Assembly: GCA_003151745.1 (NCBI GenBank)
Contig: PLYJ01000070.1
Location: 1-41,030 of the forward strand
Source of the DNA: Bacteroidota bacterium
GTDB lineage: Bacteria > Bacteroidota > Bacteroidia > AKYH767-A > 2013-40CM-41-45
DNA length: 41,030 bases
Direction of reading: 5' to 3'
The notes beneath the pieces are model-generated. The model worked only from the letters and a program-made list of their open reading frames with translations. It ran no database searches and was not told the origin of the DNA. Numbering within the stretch: position 1 is the stretch's first letter; every line of letters begins with the position of its first letter. The position numbers and the translations under genes were made by a program. Below are positions 9,685 through 18,733 of this stretch, one piece after another.

Positions 9685-10599
9685 ATGGGCAGAAAACTTT
9701 ACTTTATTTTTATCTTTCTTTTCATTGCGTTTCAAAGCGTGAAGGCGCAGGATTCTCTGCTTGCGGCGTTAAAGAAAGAAGCAACTTCAATAGGACAAAA
9801 ACAGTTCGCCACTTTTAAATCTACGCGCCTCATCAATGCACAGACGAGCGAAACAACATCTGCGGGATCGCTCGATTTCAGGGTGGCACATCGTTTTGGA
9901 GATTTTCTAAGCTACCATGGCAGCAGTGAAGGCGGCTTTCATACCTTCTATGGCCTGGATGATCCTAATTTTGATATACGCATTGCATTTGAATATGGCA
10001 TAACGGACCGTTTGATGGTTGGCATAAGCCGCTCCAAGCAAGATGAAAACCTGGAAGGGCTTGTTAAGTTCCGCTTGTTAGAGCAGCGAATAGATGGTAA
10101 AATTCCTGTAAGCATTACACTCTTTGCCAGCACAGCTTATACTCCAAAGCTTGATTCTTTGCTGAGCTCATTACCAACCGCTGACCGTTTTACTCATACG
10201 GCGCAGGTAATTATTGCAAGAAAATTTTCTTCAACGCTTTCTTTGGAAGTAATTCCATCGCTTGTACACCGCAACCTAATTACTAATCGCTTTGATAAAA
10301 ATGAAATTTACTCTATCGGCGGAGGAGGGAGATGGAAACTTACGAAAAGCTTCAACCTGATAGCCGATTACTTCTATAACTTCAGAACTCCTGCTATGGA
10401 TGGACTCTATTACGCTCCCCTCGGCGCAGGTGTAGAAATTGAAACAGGCGGCCACGTCTTCAGCCTGATGTTTACCAATGCACAATACATCATCGAACCT
10501 GAATTTATTGCAAACACGACGCAAAGTTGGGCGCAAAACGGATGGAAGTTTTGTTTTAATATTTCAAGAACTTTTTCGTTTAAAAAGAATAAAGAGTAA
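9685..10599 (+). CDS. DUF5777-like outer-membrane beta-barrel protein
   Basis: Signal peptide ending VKAQ; TRLINAQTSETTSAGSLDFRVAHRFGDF...FDIRIAFEYGITDRLMVGISRSK pattern. Confidence 0.7.
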   Translation: MGRKLYFIFIFLFIAFQSVKAQDSLLAALKKEATSIGQKQFATFKSTRLINAQTSETTSAGSLDFRVAHRFGDFLSYHGSSEGGFHTFYGLDDPNFDIRIAFEYGITDRLMVGISRSKQDENLEGLVKFRLLEQRIDGKIPVSITLFASTAYTPKLDSLLSSLPTADRFTHTAQVIIARKFSSTLSLEVIPSLVHRNLITNRFDKNEIYSIGGGGRWKLTKSFNLIADYFYNFRTPAMDGLYYAPLGAGVEIETGGHVFSLMFTNAQYIIEPEFIANTTQSWAQNGWKFCFNISRTFSFKKNKE

Positions 10600-10604
10600 A
10601 AGAC

Positions 10605-10669
10605 ATAGCCGCAGATTCGCAGATTAAAAAACAAATAATCGAATAAATATTCTGCGAATCTGCGGCTAT
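10605..10669. repeat. 19-bp perfect inverted repeat (likely terminator or dispersed palindrome)
   Basis: atagccgcagattcgcaga ... tctgcgaatctgcggctat, exact reverse complements. Confidence 0.9.
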
Positions 10670-10728
10670 ACTAAAATCAGCTATTCAAATTTAGAAGGTT
10701 TCAGATGCTTATAAAAAACAATAATAGC

Positions 10729-10756
10729 TTGTTATTGAAATAAGATACTATCTTTG
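10729..10756 (+). promoter_or_regulatory. putative Bacteroidota -33/-7 promoter upstream of the RRM gene
   Basis: TTG ... TATCTTTG (TAnnTTTG) about 90 nt upstream of ATG 10844. Confidence 0.45.
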
Positions 10757-10843
10757 TCCACAAATCGGTAAACCCATTTTGTGTCGTCATCTGATTCGCA
10801 AAATTGTTTATTGATCTAAACACACCTAAATAAATAATTTGAT

Positions 10844-11179
10844 ATGAAAATTTACGTTGGTAATTTAAACTTTCGTGTAACTGATGACAATCTGCACGAA
10901 TTATTTTCTCCCTTCGGAGAAGTTGTTTCTGCTACCGTCCTCACGGACAAAATGTCAGGCCGTTCCAAAGGTTTTGGATTTGTAGAAATTGCAGATGATG
11001 CCGCAGCCAATGCAGCCATTGCAGGGCTTAATGACACGGATTATATGGAACGCAAACTCGTTGTGAACGAAGCAAGACCACGTGTAGAAGGAGAAAGACC
11101 TCCCCGCAAATCCTTTAATAAAGGCGGCGGCGGATTTAATCGCGGCGGCGGAAGCGGCGGTTATAACAATCGTTACTAA
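10844..11179 (+). CDS. RNA recognition motif (RRM) RNA-binding protein with Gly/Arg-rich tail
   Basis: MKIYVGNLNFRVTDDNLHELFSPFGEV...SKGFGFVEI (RNP2/RNP1), GGGGFNRGGGSGGYNNRY tail. Confidence 0.96.
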   Translation: MKIYVGNLNFRVTDDNLHELFSPFGEVVSATVLTDKMSGRSKGFGFVEIADDAAANAAIAGLNDTDYMERKLVVNEARPRVEGERPPRKSFNKGGGGFNRGGGSGGYNNRY

Positions 11180-11320
11180 AAAATATCAAATCATTTTTTA
11201 AAATGAAACGGGTTCCATGAACAGAGCCTGTTTCGTTTATTTTGGCTTATCAACGAGCTTTCTTGCACCACGGCGCTATACACCTGATAAGAGGATGTAG
11301 TTAACATTCGGTTAAAAAAC

Positions 11321-11355
11321 AAAAACGCCCCGATATTTCTATCAGGGCGTTTTTG
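11321..11355. terminator. rho-independent terminator (bidirectional)
   Basis: aaaaacgccccgatatttctatcagggcgttttt stem-loop between convergent genes. Confidence 0.8.
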
Positions 11356-11377
11356 ATGAAAAACAAAGAAATTCTAC

Positions 11378-12028
11378 TTAACCTGCAATCGTGTTTACAG
11401 TTGCACTTGGTAAAGAAACTCCACTTGCACCGCAAGAAACTATGCGGAAGTAACAACGAACTTCAGGAGTTAGATTAGTAACTAAAAATTTTCTTTTAGT
11501 TGTTCCTCCTGCAAGCACCCAACTGTTTGAAACTGCCGGAGTGGTTGTAGTATAAACGTAATAAAAGCGTGCTAACTTAGCATGCTTCCACGTTACTAAC
11601 GCCTGGCCTGGAGAATTCACAAACTCCGCATTAAGCGTAGAAACTACATCTGGCAACTGGTTTCTCTCAGGAGTTTTACGTGTTTGTAAACCTGATGACG
11701 CAATAATGGTGGCTGCGTTAACAAGATCTAAATTTGCGTAAGCCTGAACCTGAGCTGCAATGCTCGTGATCTTCAAATCAAAATCAACCACGGCTGCAAT
11801 GAGCAGTTCGCGTTCAAGCGCTCTTCCTGTTGCATTGAAGATAGCATTGTTTAGATTCAAAGTTGAAGTCTGCAATCCGAGAAGTGTGGGATTGTTGAAT
11901 TCCGGGAAATTTAAATTTGCGCTGCAACTGTTAAACACCCTGTTTCCTAACGCAACCTTCTCAGAAGGATTTTTCTTGCTTAGGTAAAGAACGGCATAGC
12001 CGCTTGGACTTAATATAACACTATTCAT
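11378..12028 (-). CDS. fibronectin type III-like domain protein, paralogue of the 33892-34521 product
   Basis: LLGLQTSTLNLNNAIFNATGR...IIASSGLQTRKTPERNQLPDVVSTLNAEF...LTPEVRCYFRIVSCGASGVSLPSATVNTIAG aligns by eye with the second copy. Confidence 0.7.
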   Translation of the reverse strand: MNSVILSPSGYAVLYLSKKNPSEKVALGNRVFNSCSANLNFPEFNNPTLLGLQTSTLNLNNAIFNATGRALERELLIAAVVDFDLKITSIAAQVQAYANLDLVNAATIIASSGLQTRKTPERNQLPDVVSTLNAEFVNSPGQALVTWKHAKLARFYYVYTTTTPAVSNSWVLAGGTTKRKFLVTNLTPEVRCYFRIVSCGASGVSLPSATVNTIAG

Positions 12029-12064
12029 AAAATTTGTGTTTTGATTTTTATGTTATATGACAAA

Positions 12065-12214
12065 GAGGCAATCGTACATAAGTTTATGACAATGTTAGCT
12101 AACAAAGAGATAATCGTAGCTACGTTTATGACAATGTTACATAACTCAGAGACAAACGTACATAAGTCTGAGAAAAAGCTTGTTTTTGCGTTAAAAAGGG
12201 CTTCTCAATTTGCC
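12065..12214 (+). repeat. array 2: five 21-bp units plus tail gagaaaaagcttgtttttgcgttaaaaagggcttctcaattt
   Basis: gaggcaatcgtacataagttt / atgacaatgttagctaacaaa / gagataatcgtagctacgttt / atgacaatgttacataactca / gagacaaacgtacataagtct in 21-nt register. Confidence 0.9.
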
Positions 12215-12528
12215 TTAAAACGCCGCCTTACAGCGGGTTTCCACTTTTCAATCCGTTCAGTAAATAATTGTCAGCAAAAAATATGTATATTATGAATGAG
12301 GTTTAATCTGTTTATTCCATTGATACCTCTAAAGTATCAAATAATGACAAAAATGGTATTTTTTTTTATGAATGCTCGCCATTAATTTTGTATAGAAATG
12401 ATTTGTTTCAGCGATTTGCTGTCTGTGTTAAGCAAAAATAAATTAAATGGTGTATAGTGATGAAAAGTATTTTTACTCTCTATAGCTATTGGCGGCCTTC
12501 TCCATTGGTTTTGGATTGAAGTATTAAT

Positions 12529-12564
12529 GTGCTGAAGCAGCGAAATGAAAAATAATGTTGTCTT
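12529..12564 (+). repeat. 36-nt leader repeat, identical to 24709-24744
   Basis: gtgctgaagcagcgaaatgaaaaataatgttgtctt at both positions. Confidence 0.95.
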
Positions 12565-12608
12565 CTATGTATAGAAGGTATTCTGAAAATATTAAGCAAC
12601 AAATTAAA

Positions 12609-14867
12609 ATGAAAAATTTATATCAAATGAAAAGGCAAATACTCACTTTCGGTATAGCCATTGCAGTTACATTATTTTTCTTTTCAGGGCTTCATGCGCA
12701 AAAGCCAGCTACAAGCGCCGGTTTTAATTATTCTTCTTTTACCACAGAGAAGAAAACTGTCACTTCCGAACTTCAATCGCTTACCGATAAACAATTTTAT
12801 GCGCATCCTGAATATGGTGTGCTGCCTTACAATGCACCCTGCACTGACTGCATCGAATTGCTTCAGAAGCGCGATGAAACGCATCGCTATTTTGTTAAGC
12901 AGGGAACTAACGGGAAAGAATTTTATGCCCAGACTTCTTATAGCCATCTGAATTATCGTGATGCAAACGGCGCGCTCCGTACCATTGATAAACGTATAAA
13001 AACCACCGAACAGCAGGGAATTTATACAGCCGATCATCAATATACTCCGGTCAAGTTAAATATGCCTGAGAAATATTCTTCCATTCTGAACGCCGGCAAG
13101 GAATTTCAGTTTAACCGTAACGTGAGTATTTTTATTATGCATCAGGATGGATCAACAACTTCATTGGGAGAACCGGATTGGTCAAATTACACTGCCGGAG
13201 ATGATGGCGCCGTTGTACATAATTTATATCCCGGCATTGATCTTGAAATGCAGGTTGGCAACGGACATATAGAAAGTTTTTATCGCTTGAATAAACCCTT
13301 GTATCTAAGTGACGGCTGGCTTGTAATTCGCGATAATATGAAGGTGCCGCAGGAGCTTGTTTATGATTTCTCTTATAGCGAAAAGCTCGAAAATAATTTT
13401 TATGAAGGAACGCTATTCATTAATGACAAAGCAGGCACCCATTATTTTTATATCGGCGCTCCTGCTGCTTATGATGAAAACAATGAGCATGACAATGCTA
13501 TAAATCTTAACTATCAAATTGCTGATAACGGCGTTTATGATTTATATGTTCCCATTGAATGGATGAATGATGCAAAGAGAAGCTATCCTCTTGTCATTGA
13601 TCCGTTTGTGTCTGCAATAAGCGAAGTTCCGCAAGCATCCATAACCGGATCAGGATATAATGCTACCTGCTTTCAAAACGGATGTTCTTACCATCTTAAT
13701 GTTGAAGTGCCTGCCGCCTGCTGCGTTTATGATCTGCACTATTCTTTTAATTACAGGGCGCTTGGAAGTTGTAATTTGGGTCAGGCAGCTTGGGATCTTA
13801 CCTATGATACTTGCAAGAGCCCAACTCCTAAGGGGGCCTGGCATACATGTACAGTTCCTATACCAGGCTTATGTATTCTTCAAGATTTAAGTTGTTATTA
13901 TGATCGTAGGCTTGATGGTACTTGGCTTGAAGATATGAAGGAGTGTATCCCTCCGCCACAATGCAATCCTTATTCTATGCCTTTCACTCTTAATTTTTAT
14001 AGGTGTGTTGCGCCGGGATCGGGAGACGGATGCGGCTTTTCTTGCATTACGGCTGACACCCCATGGGATATGACTGTTTACGGCAAGACACTTAGTATTG
14101 ACAGTGTCCATACAAGTACAAGTAGCACTGAAATTTGTATGGGTGATAGTGTTACTCTGACTGCGTCTACAAAAATATGCGCTCCGCCAGCTCCTATCTA
14201 TGTTTCATGGTATCCTGGCGGACTTACCGGAGATCCGGTAAATGTTTCCCCAACCACTACCACAACCTATACTGTGATAGCAACTAATTGCGCGGGTGCT
14301 GATTCCGCACAGGCAACAGTATTGATCACTGTCTCTCCTAATGATAATCCCGGATTTGTTATAAGTCAGGATTCAGTTTGCGCAAATACTCCGATAGCAA
14401 TCTCAGGTCTGGGAGCAGCACCTGCAACAAGCTACAATTGGACATTGACAGGAGGAACCCCGGCAACTGTTAATAGCGTGCAAAATTTCAATGTTTCATA
14501 TGCCAATGCAGGTAACTATAATGTGATTTTCAATTGGACAAGCCCTAACAGTGGTTGTGTCTTTAATGATACGCAGCAGGTAACAATTGAATCGTGTGTA
14601 GGAATATTTGAATCTTATTTATCAAATCTTGTCAGTCTTTATCCAAATCCTGCCAATAATCAACTCACCCTTTCTTCTTCTTTTATTCATGCCAATGAAG
14701 CAGTAACGGTTTCAATAACGAATCTGCTTGGTGAAATAATGCGAGAGGAAAAGAAAAAATGGAGCAATGAAACAAACATCAACATCAGTACCCTTCCCGC
14801 AGGCATGTATTTTCTTCAAATGAAAACGGAGAGTGCCATTGATACCAAAAGGTTTATAAAAGAATAA
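12609..14867 (+). CDS. T9SS-secreted protein with Cys-rich and PKD/Ig-like regions (ORF open from 12555)
   Basis: MKNLYQMKRQILTFGIAIAVTLFFFSGLHAQ signal peptide; C-terminal LYPNPANNQLTLSS...LPAGMYFLQMKTESAIDTKRFIKE. Confidence 0.85.
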   Translation: MKNLYQMKRQILTFGIAIAVTLFFFSGLHAQKPATSAGFNYSSFTTEKKTVTSELQSLTDKQFYAHPEYGVLPYNAPCTDCIELLQKRDETHRYFVKQGTNGKEFYAQTSYSHLNYRDANGALRTIDKRIKTTEQQGIYTADHQYTPVKLNMPEKYSSILNAGKEFQFNRNVSIFIMHQDGSTTSLGEPDWSNYTAGDDGAVVHNLYPGIDLEMQVGNGHIESFYRLNKPLYLSDGWLVIRDNMKVPQELVYDFSYSEKLENNFYEGTLFINDKAGTHYFYIGAPAAYDENNEHDNAINLNYQIADNGVYDLYVPIEWMNDAKRSYPLVIDPFVSAISEVPQASITGSGYNATCFQNGCSYHLNVEVPAACCVYDLHYSFNYRALGSCNLGQAAWDLTYDTCKSPTPKGAWHTCTVPIPGLCILQDLSCYYDRRLDGTWLEDMKECIPPPQCNPYSMPFTLNFYRCVAPGSGDGCGFSCITADTPWDMTVYGKTLSIDSVHTSTSSTEICMGDSVTLTASTKICAPPAPIYVSWYPGGLTGDPVNVSPTTTTTYTVIATNCAGADSAQATVLITVSPNDNPGFVISQDSVCANTPIAISGLGAAPATSYNWTLTGGTPATVNSVQNFNVSYANAGNYNVIFNWTSPNSGCVFNDTQQVTIESCVGIFESYLSNLVSLYPNPANNQLTLSSSFIHANEAVTVSITNLLGEIMREEKKKWSNETNINISTLPAGMYFLQMKTESAIDTKRFIKE

Positions 14868-14936
14868 AAATAAACTAATAAAAACTCTCTATTTAAAACT
14901 ATCCTCCTAAATATTTAGTGTTAATAATTCAGTGCC

Positions 14937-16976
14937 ATGAAAAATATATACCCCCTTCTCTTCTTACAATTATTTATTCTTTTTATTCCTTCCGCCTTCT
15001 GCCAGTCCGGCAATACTAATGCGGGAAAAGATTTTTGGTTCGGCTTCCCCTTTAATGCAGACCTGGACCAGGTCACCTATGCAATCAGTATGACATCCTT
15101 CGTAAACGCCACCGGAACGGTATCTATCCCCGGAACAGGGTTTAATCAGAATTTTACAGTAATTTCCGGCTCGGTAACACGGATTGTTATTCCATATACC
15201 GATGTAATTGATAACATTCCGGACGTGATAGCAAACAATGCTGTACATGTTATTTCCGACAATACTATTGCACTGTTTTTTTCTGAGGAGGCCGGAGGAC
15301 CACGAAATGATAATTCGTATGTTTTGCAGAATGGAGTCTTAGGAAACGACTACTATGTGATCAGCTATGCCGACTTTGGCAGCATAGCTCAATTTGTGAT
15401 CGTTGCTCCGGGAAGCACGGTTAGGGTGGAGATAACACCTTCCGTAGCAACTTCCGGAGGGCATCCCGCAGGTATTCCCTTTGACACAACATTGTTTTCA
15501 GGTCAGCTTTTCCAGGTTCAGAGCTTCAGCGACCTTACCGGTAGTCGGGTTCGTTCACTTAACACGGCTCAGACATTTGCAGTAATAGGAGCTAATGGGT
15601 TGGGTTCAGTTGCATGTAATAGTTCAGTTGATCCAATGTTTGAACAATCAATACCTGTGTGTTCCTGGGGTGAACACTATGTGGTTGTCTCCACACCTCA
15701 AACCGAAGATATATGCCGGGTTCTTGCTTCACAGAACGGAACAATGGTAAACATTAATGGAAATCTGGCGGCAACTCTCAATGCGGGGCAATATTATGAC
15801 ACGATCGTTACACCATCCTCTCCATTTTTTATAACTGCAAACAATCCAATTTCAGTTGGAAGGATTCTGCAAACGGCACAATGCAACAATAATCCATTGG
15901 GTTTGGGTGATCCTGATTTGATATTGGTAGATGCCAATGAGCAGATGTTATTAGACAGTGTACCTTTTTATGCCGCTATAGCTAATGGAATAGACAGCAA
16001 TTATATACAGATTGTGACCCGGTCCCCTGATATCAATACTGTTTTTCTTGATGGACAAAACATCGGTTCTTCATTTATTCCGTTGCCTTTTGATACCTCT
16101 TATTCTTATACAAACCTAAGCATAGATATTGGGGCGCACAATATAACTACCACTGGCCAAGGATTTCTGGCATATCAATGTGGGTTAGGCAGCCCTACTT
16201 CCATCGGTTGTGCTGCCGGTGTTTATATCACGTGTGGTTTTTCTGTTGTTCCTTCTTTTCAATCAAGTGATTCGACTATATGCACCTACGACTGCATTAA
16301 CTTTACTGACCTCAGCACTAACAATCCAACAAGTTGGTATTGGCAATTTCTTGGCGGCACTCCCTCATCAAGCATTAGCCAGAATCCGCAGAACATTTGT
16401 TATTTCAATTCAGGAACCTATCCTGTAACACTCACCGTTTCCAATGGTGCTGGCAGCGACACGCTTACCTTCAATAACATGATAAGGGTATTCGCTTCTC
16501 CGCCCACTCCGGTTATAACAAAGTCAAATGATACGCTCTTTTGCAGTACAGATCCAACCTATACTGCATATCAATGGTATGACAGCACTGCAATCATTCC
16601 GGGTGCAACAGATACTTTCCTCGTTGTTACTCACGGTGGCAATTTCAATGTGGCAATAACAAATGAAAACGGCTGCAAGATTTCGGTAGGAATTACAATT
16701 GCCAACAACGTAGGAATTAATGAGTTTTCTAGTAACAATTATATATTTCTTTCTCCCAATCCGGTTAATGATAAATTATTAGTAAGTGGTACATGGAAAT
16801 CAGGAAGTGGAAAAGCTAAGCTAACAATCTTTAATATAATCGGTGAAATAATATATACAGAAGAAATAAACCGAAAATCTGAAACCGTAAACTGCAAACC
16901 TTTTCCCGCAGGCATTTATTTTCTTCAAGTGAAAACAGAGAATGCCGTAGCTACTCAAAGATTTGTAAAGGAATAA
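14937..16976 (+). CDS. IgGFc-binding-like N-terminal, PKD and T9SS sorting domain protein
   Basis: NAGKDFWFGFPFNAD N-terminus; FTDLSTNNPTSWYWQFLGGTPSSS...GTYPVTLTVSNGAGSDTLT PKD; PAGIYFLQVKTENAVATQRFVKE sorting domain. Confidence 0.88.
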   Translation: MKNIYPLLFLQLFILFIPSAFCQSGNTNAGKDFWFGFPFNADLDQVTYAISMTSFVNATGTVSIPGTGFNQNFTVISGSVTRIVIPYTDVIDNIPDVIANNAVHVISDNTIALFFSEEAGGPRNDNSYVLQNGVLGNDYYVISYADFGSIAQFVIVAPGSTVRVEITPSVATSGGHPAGIPFDTTLFSGQLFQVQSFSDLTGSRVRSLNTAQTFAVIGANGLGSVACNSSVDPMFEQSIPVCSWGEHYVVVSTPQTEDICRVLASQNGTMVNINGNLAATLNAGQYYDTIVTPSSPFFITANNPISVGRILQTAQCNNNPLGLGDPDLILVDANEQMLLDSVPFYAAIANGIDSNYIQIVTRSPDINTVFLDGQNIGSSFIPLPFDTSYSYTNLSIDIGAHNITTTGQGFLAYQCGLGSPTSIGCAAGVYITCGFSVVPSFQSSDSTICTYDCINFTDLSTNNPTSWYWQFLGGTPSSSISQNPQNICYFNSGTYPVTLTVSNGAGSDTLTFNNMIRVFASPPTPVITKSNDTLFCSTDPTYTAYQWYDSTAIIPGATDTFLVVTHGGNFNVAITNENGCKISVGITIANNVGINEFSSNNYIFLSPNPVNDKLLVSGTWKSGSGKAKLTIFNIIGEIIYTEEINRKSETVNCKPFPAGIYFLQVKTENAVATQRFVKE

Positions 16977-17112
16977 AAAAAACCGGCTTTGTCTTTGCGA
17001 ACGAAGCAGAGGTTTGTGCGATGGATTTCTAAAACATCCAATTCAATTGGGTAATGTCATAACTAACGATAGTTAATAACAATGTTGCTAAATAATACAA
17101 TTAATATTCTTT

Positions 17113-17120
17113 ATCTTTGT
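17113..17120 (+). promoter_or_regulatory. putative -7 element TATCTTTG
   Basis: Matches TAnnTTTG; followed by palindrome ttacgttg ggtta caacgtaa at 17138-17158. Confidence 0.4.
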
Positions 17121-17277
17121 GCTATCTTTAAAAAGAATTACGTTGGGTTACAACGTAAAAAGTTTGTGAAGCTGTCGGCATTAGCCGGAGCGTTGAAGCA
17201 GAAAGTTATCATGGTGGGCAATTACCTATAAGCATGACATTGCCTTAGTTAATTAAAAAGTATCTGCTGTAAATAAT

Positions 17278-17541
17278 TTGGAAAGCACCTCACCTGCCTT
17301 TCAAATTTATCCCAATCCGGCAAATGACATGCTATATATAAAAAGCGCTTCTGGCATAACGGGAGAGTTTAAAATTGTATTATCCAATGTTATCGGGCAG
17401 ACACTTAGTATGAAGGAAACAGGTTCTCAAAATGGCTTCTTAGAAGCTTCTTTCAATGTAAGTGACTTACCTGCCGGAATTTATTTTCTCACTGTTTCTT
17501 CTCACAATACAAAAGAAGTGCTTAAGGTTGAGAAATATTGA
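17278..17541 (+). pseudogene. orphan T9SS type A sorting domain (remnant of a larger secreted protein)
   Basis: FQIYPNPANDMLYIKSASGITGEFKIVLSNVIGQ...LPAGIYFLTVSSHNTKEVLKVEKY with no N-terminal domain, no signal peptide and no ATG start. Confidence 0.7.
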
Positions 17542-17608
17542 TACGAATTCGCGGCTGAAGGTTTCTTAATCCGCAACTTTACCCTAGTAATCTTATACAA
17601 TCAAAATC

Positions 17609-17854
17609 ATGCCTTATATAGTTGAAAAAAGAAGGAAAGAATTATCTGCCTCCTTGCCTGAACCTTTAACTGCCGGTGAATTGAATTATACCATCTGCAT
17701 GATTGCCATGAAATATCTTGACAAAACAAAAAAATCGTATCAGCATTATAATGATGTTATTGGTGTTTTGGAATGCGCCAAGCTTGAAATATACAGGCGA
17801 CTTGTTTCACCTTACGAAGACAAAAAGATTGCGGAGAATGGCGATGTGTTTTGA
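17609..17854 (+). CDS. small conserved protein (DUF6899-like)
   Basis: MPYIVEKRRKELSASLPEPLTAGELNYTICMIAMKYLDKTKKSYQHYNDVIGVLECAKLEIYRRLVSPYEDKKIAENGDVF. Confidence 0.7.
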   Translation: MPYIVEKRRKELSASLPEPLTAGELNYTICMIAMKYLDKTKKSYQHYNDVIGVLECAKLEIYRRLVSPYEDKKIAENGDVF

Positions 17855-17869
17855 TTCATTTAGATTTTA

Positions 17870-18634
17870 ATGAATCAACGAAAAATAAAAGATTTTCTCG
17901 AAGCAAAATACCTTCAATACAATCAACCTGATTTTATTTTTACCGATCCCATTTCCATTCCTCACCGGTTTAAAAAGAAAGAAGATATAGAGATCAGCGC
18001 TTTTCTAACTGCCACTATTGCATGGGGGCAACGCATTACAATTCTTAAAAATGCCAGGCAGCTTTTATCATTAATGGATGATAATCCTCATGATTTTATC
18101 CTGAATTTCACGAACGATGACTTGAAACCATTTGAGAAGTTCTGTCACCGTACTTTCAACGGACATGATGCGCAGTTTTTTCTTACTTCATTGCAAAACA
18201 TCTATCGCCATCACGACGGATTAGAAGGTCTTTTTAAGATAAAGAAGAAAGATAAAAATGTGAAGGAAGCCATCAGCCATGCACGTAAAATATTCTTTCA
18301 ACCGGATCATTTTAAGCGCACTGAAAAGCATTTTAGTGATCCAAAACAAAAATCAGCTTCCAAGCGCATCAATATGTTCCTTAGATGGATGGTAAGAAAA
18401 GACAAGAACGGAGTTGACTTCGGAATATGGAAGGGCATCTCCCCTGCTCAATTAATTTGTCCTTTAGATGTTCATTCCGGTCGTGTGGCAAGAAAGCTTG
18501 GCTTATTGAAAAGAAAACAAAGCGACTGGCAGGCAGCAGAAGAATTAACAGCTAAGCTGCGTTTGTTAGACCCTAATGATCCTGTTAAATATGATTTTGC
18601 TTTGTTTGGTTTGGGAGTGTTTGAAAAATTCTAA
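17870..18634 (+). CDS. TIGR02757 (DUF2400) family protein
   Basis: PISIPHRFKKKEDIEISAFLTATIAWGQR...NMFLRWMVRKD-NGVDFGIWK-ISPAQLICPLDVHSGRVARKLGLL. Confidence 0.92.
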   Translation: MNQRKIKDFLEAKYLQYNQPDFIFTDPISIPHRFKKKEDIEISAFLTATIAWGQRITILKNARQLLSLMDDNPHDFILNFTNDDLKPFEKFCHRTFNGHDAQFFLTSLQNIYRHHDGLEGLFKIKKKDKNVKEAISHARKIFFQPDHFKRTEKHFSDPKQKSASKRINMFLRWMVRKDKNGVDFGIWKGISPAQLICPLDVHSGRVARKLGLLKRKQSDWQAAEELTAKLRLLDPNDPVKYDFALFGLGVFEKF

Positions 18635-18637
18635 AAC

Positions 18638-18710
18638 GTTTAAGGTTTAAAGTTTAATGTCTAAAGTCCCGCGTTTCATAACCTTAAACCTTAAACTTTA
18701 GACTTTAAAC
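18638..18710. repeat. imperfect inverted repeat of TTTAAACCTTAAACTTT type
   Basis: gtttaaggtttaaagtttaatgtctaaagt ... accttaaaccttaaactttagactttaaac. Confidence 0.8.
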
Positions 18711-18733
18711 TGATTATTATACCTTTGGGCTTT

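Noticed and set aside
12684-13040. Antisense/overlapping ORFs inside T9SS genes (e.g. 12684..13040, 14970..15248, 25581..26099)
   Set aside because: Overlap strongly supported secreted-protein genes and lack domain motifs or ribosome-binding context.
17138-17158. Palindrome ttacgttgggttacaacgtaa as a terminator
   Set aside because: No T-tract follows and it lies just after a -7-like motif, so a 5'UTR or operator role is as likely; left uncalled as a terminator.
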